A stretch of DNA of 7,427 bases from Flavobacteriaceae bacterium (GTDB lineage: Bacteria > Bacteroidota > Bacteroidia > Flavobacteriales > Flavobacteriaceae), in the NCBI GenBank assembly GCA_947443815.1, contig CANEXR010000137.1, positions 1 through 7,427 on the forward strand, read 5' to 3'. The notes under the pieces are model-generated. The model had not been told where the DNA came from. It did no database searches and saw only the letters and a list, made by a program, of their open reading frames with translations. The position numbers were made by a program, and so were the translations under genes. Positions 6,502 to 7,427 of the stretch are shown in pieces. The first letter of the stretch is position 1; each line of letters begins with the position of its first letter.

Positions 6502-7427
6502 TTAGTTCTCTTTAATCAATTTTCTGGTTAATCTCGCAAAGCGAATATACAAAAATAAAGCTGCTGCCGATAATCCTGCCAAAAGTCCAATCCAAATTCC
6601 TACAGCTGCCAACGAAGTATAACGTCCTAAATAGTAGGAAATTGGAAATCCTATCACCCAATACGCCACAAAAGTAATGTACATAGGCACTTTCACGTCC
6701 TGCAAACCTCTTAAAGCACCTAAAACCACCACCTGAATCCCGTCCGAAATTTGAAAAACAGCCGCCACCAATAGCAACTTTGCCGTTATACTAATAATTT
6801 CATTGTTATCCAGCATTTGAGAAGAATCACTCATATTCAAAAACAAATGAGGCAAATAATTGTGAAAAAGTACAAATACAATTCCAAAAAATGTCTCTAA
6901 AATAATCGCCAATAAGAATATGGATCTTGCCACCACAATCAGATTTCTATAATCCTGCATTCCCTTGCTGTGACTCACCCGAATCATAGCCGTAACACTC
7001 AATCCCATCGCCACCATAAAAGTCGAGGAAGCCAGTGTCAGTGCAATTTGATTGGCCGCTTGATTGTTTTTTCCCAAAGAGCCAGAAAGCCATATAGCCA
7101 CCGTAAACAAAGTTACTTCAAACAACATTTGCATCGCTGAAGGCAAACCCAAATCGATGATTTTCTTCAAAACCGATTTTCGGATTTCCTTGAAACTAAA
7201 ATTTTCAAAATACCGATTCAAAACACTATTGCTTTTCATAATATAATGCATGAAAACAACCATCATCACTCTAGAAATAACAGTTCCCAATGCGGCTCCC
7301 AAAATCCCTAATTTTGGAAAAAACCAAACGCCATAAATCAACACATAATTAAAAAAAATGTGCACCACATTGGCCATAAAAATAGCATACATCGAATATT
7401 TTGTTTTGGCTAAACCATCCGCAAATT
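6502..7427 (-). CDS. MATE-family multidrug exporter, N-terminus beyond window edge
   Basis: This is a multidrug and toxic compound extrusion transporter of the NorM type, a Na+ or H+ antiporter in the inner membrane. The frame stays open to the right edge. The ATG at 7390-7392 is not the start, because FADGLAKTKYS is encoded upstream of it and continues a family-typical stretch into SMYAIFMANVVHIFFNYVLIYG. About 307 residues are present of an expected 450 or so, so roughly the first third is missing. Numbering from that internal Met, landmarks are GLPSAMQMLFE (82-92), NQAANQIALTL (110-120), MGLSVTAMIRVSHSKG (129-144), SDGIQVVVLGALRGLQDVKVPM (216-237) and GFPISYYLG (248-256). The stop is TAA at 6502-6504. 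This stretch is visibly richer in G+C than the rest of the window. The exported substrate cannot be inferred. Confidence 0.9.
   Translation of the reverse strand, partial: FADGLAKTKYSMYAIFMANVVHIFFNYVLIYGVWFFPKLGILGAALGTVISRVMMVVFMHYIMKSNSVLNRYFENFSFKEIRKSVLKKIIDLGLPSAMQMLFEVTLFTVAIWLSGSLGKNNQAANQIALTLASSTFMVAMGLSVTAMIRVSHSKGMQDYRNLIVVARSIFLLAIILETFFGIVFVLFHNYLPHLFLNMSDSSQMLDNNEIISITAKLLLVAAVFQISDGIQVVVLGALRGLQDVKVPMYITFVAYWVIGFPISYYLGRYTSLAAVGIWIGLLAGLSAAALFLYIRFARLTRKLIKEN

Noticed and set aside
6118..7246. Plus-strand frames at 6118-6306 and 7064-7246
   Set aside because: Both lie antisense within clear SPFH and MATE genes and have no protein-like features.
7390..7392. ATG as the start of the MATE gene
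   Set aside because: The frame continues to the right edge as FADGLAKTKYS, a stretch normally found inside MATE proteins, so the true start is outside the window.
6502..7427. Higher G+C in the MATE gene as a sign of horizontal transfer
   Set aside because: The rise is moderate and seen by eye only. The family is common in flavobacteria, and composition varies with protein content and expression.

Overview
The window looks like chromosomal DNA from a member of the Flavobacteriaceae, most likely Flavobacterium or a close relative. The DNA is AT-rich, the starts lack Shine-Dalgarno sequences, one start carries a Bacteroidetes-type TAnnTTTG box, and the MeaB and 75-residue proteins look flavobacterial. 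The genus is inferred from protein character, not from a marker gene.

Layout. Positions 1-1773 hold two minus-strand inner-membrane transporters. An AEC-family (auxin efflux carrier-like) permease is transcribed first. After 44 bases comes a fosmidomycin-resistance-type (Fsr) MFS exporter that runs off the left edge. Positions 1774-2074 are the only long non-coding stretch. It lies between divergent genes and holds a weak promoter for the AEC gene, a short decayed-looking open frame, a 9-codon mini-ORF and a strong terminator-like hairpin. Positions 2075-3166 encode MeaB, the GTPase chaperone of B12-dependent methylmalonyl-CoA mutase. It is the only plus-strand gene and has no ATG start.

Positions 3209-7427 are a minus-strand run of four genes. 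In transcription order they are a MATE multidrug exporter (5' end beyond the right edge), an SPFH/prohibitin-like membrane protein, a very acidic 75-residue protein of unknown function, and an LtaS/MdoB-type membrane phosphoglycerol or phosphoethanolamine transferase. The gaps of 84, 92 and 42 bases allow one or several transcripts. A shared theme of cell-envelope maintenance and export is plausible but unproven.

Most of the window is ordinary core-genome content. I see no CRISPR array, insertion sequence, RNA gene, phage gene or recognisable defence system. The part most worth a second look is the leader in front of meaB. There a terminator-like hairpin, a mini-ORF whose last codons can pair with the hairpin's left arm, and a non-ATG start (or a one-base frame problem) lie within about 120 bases.
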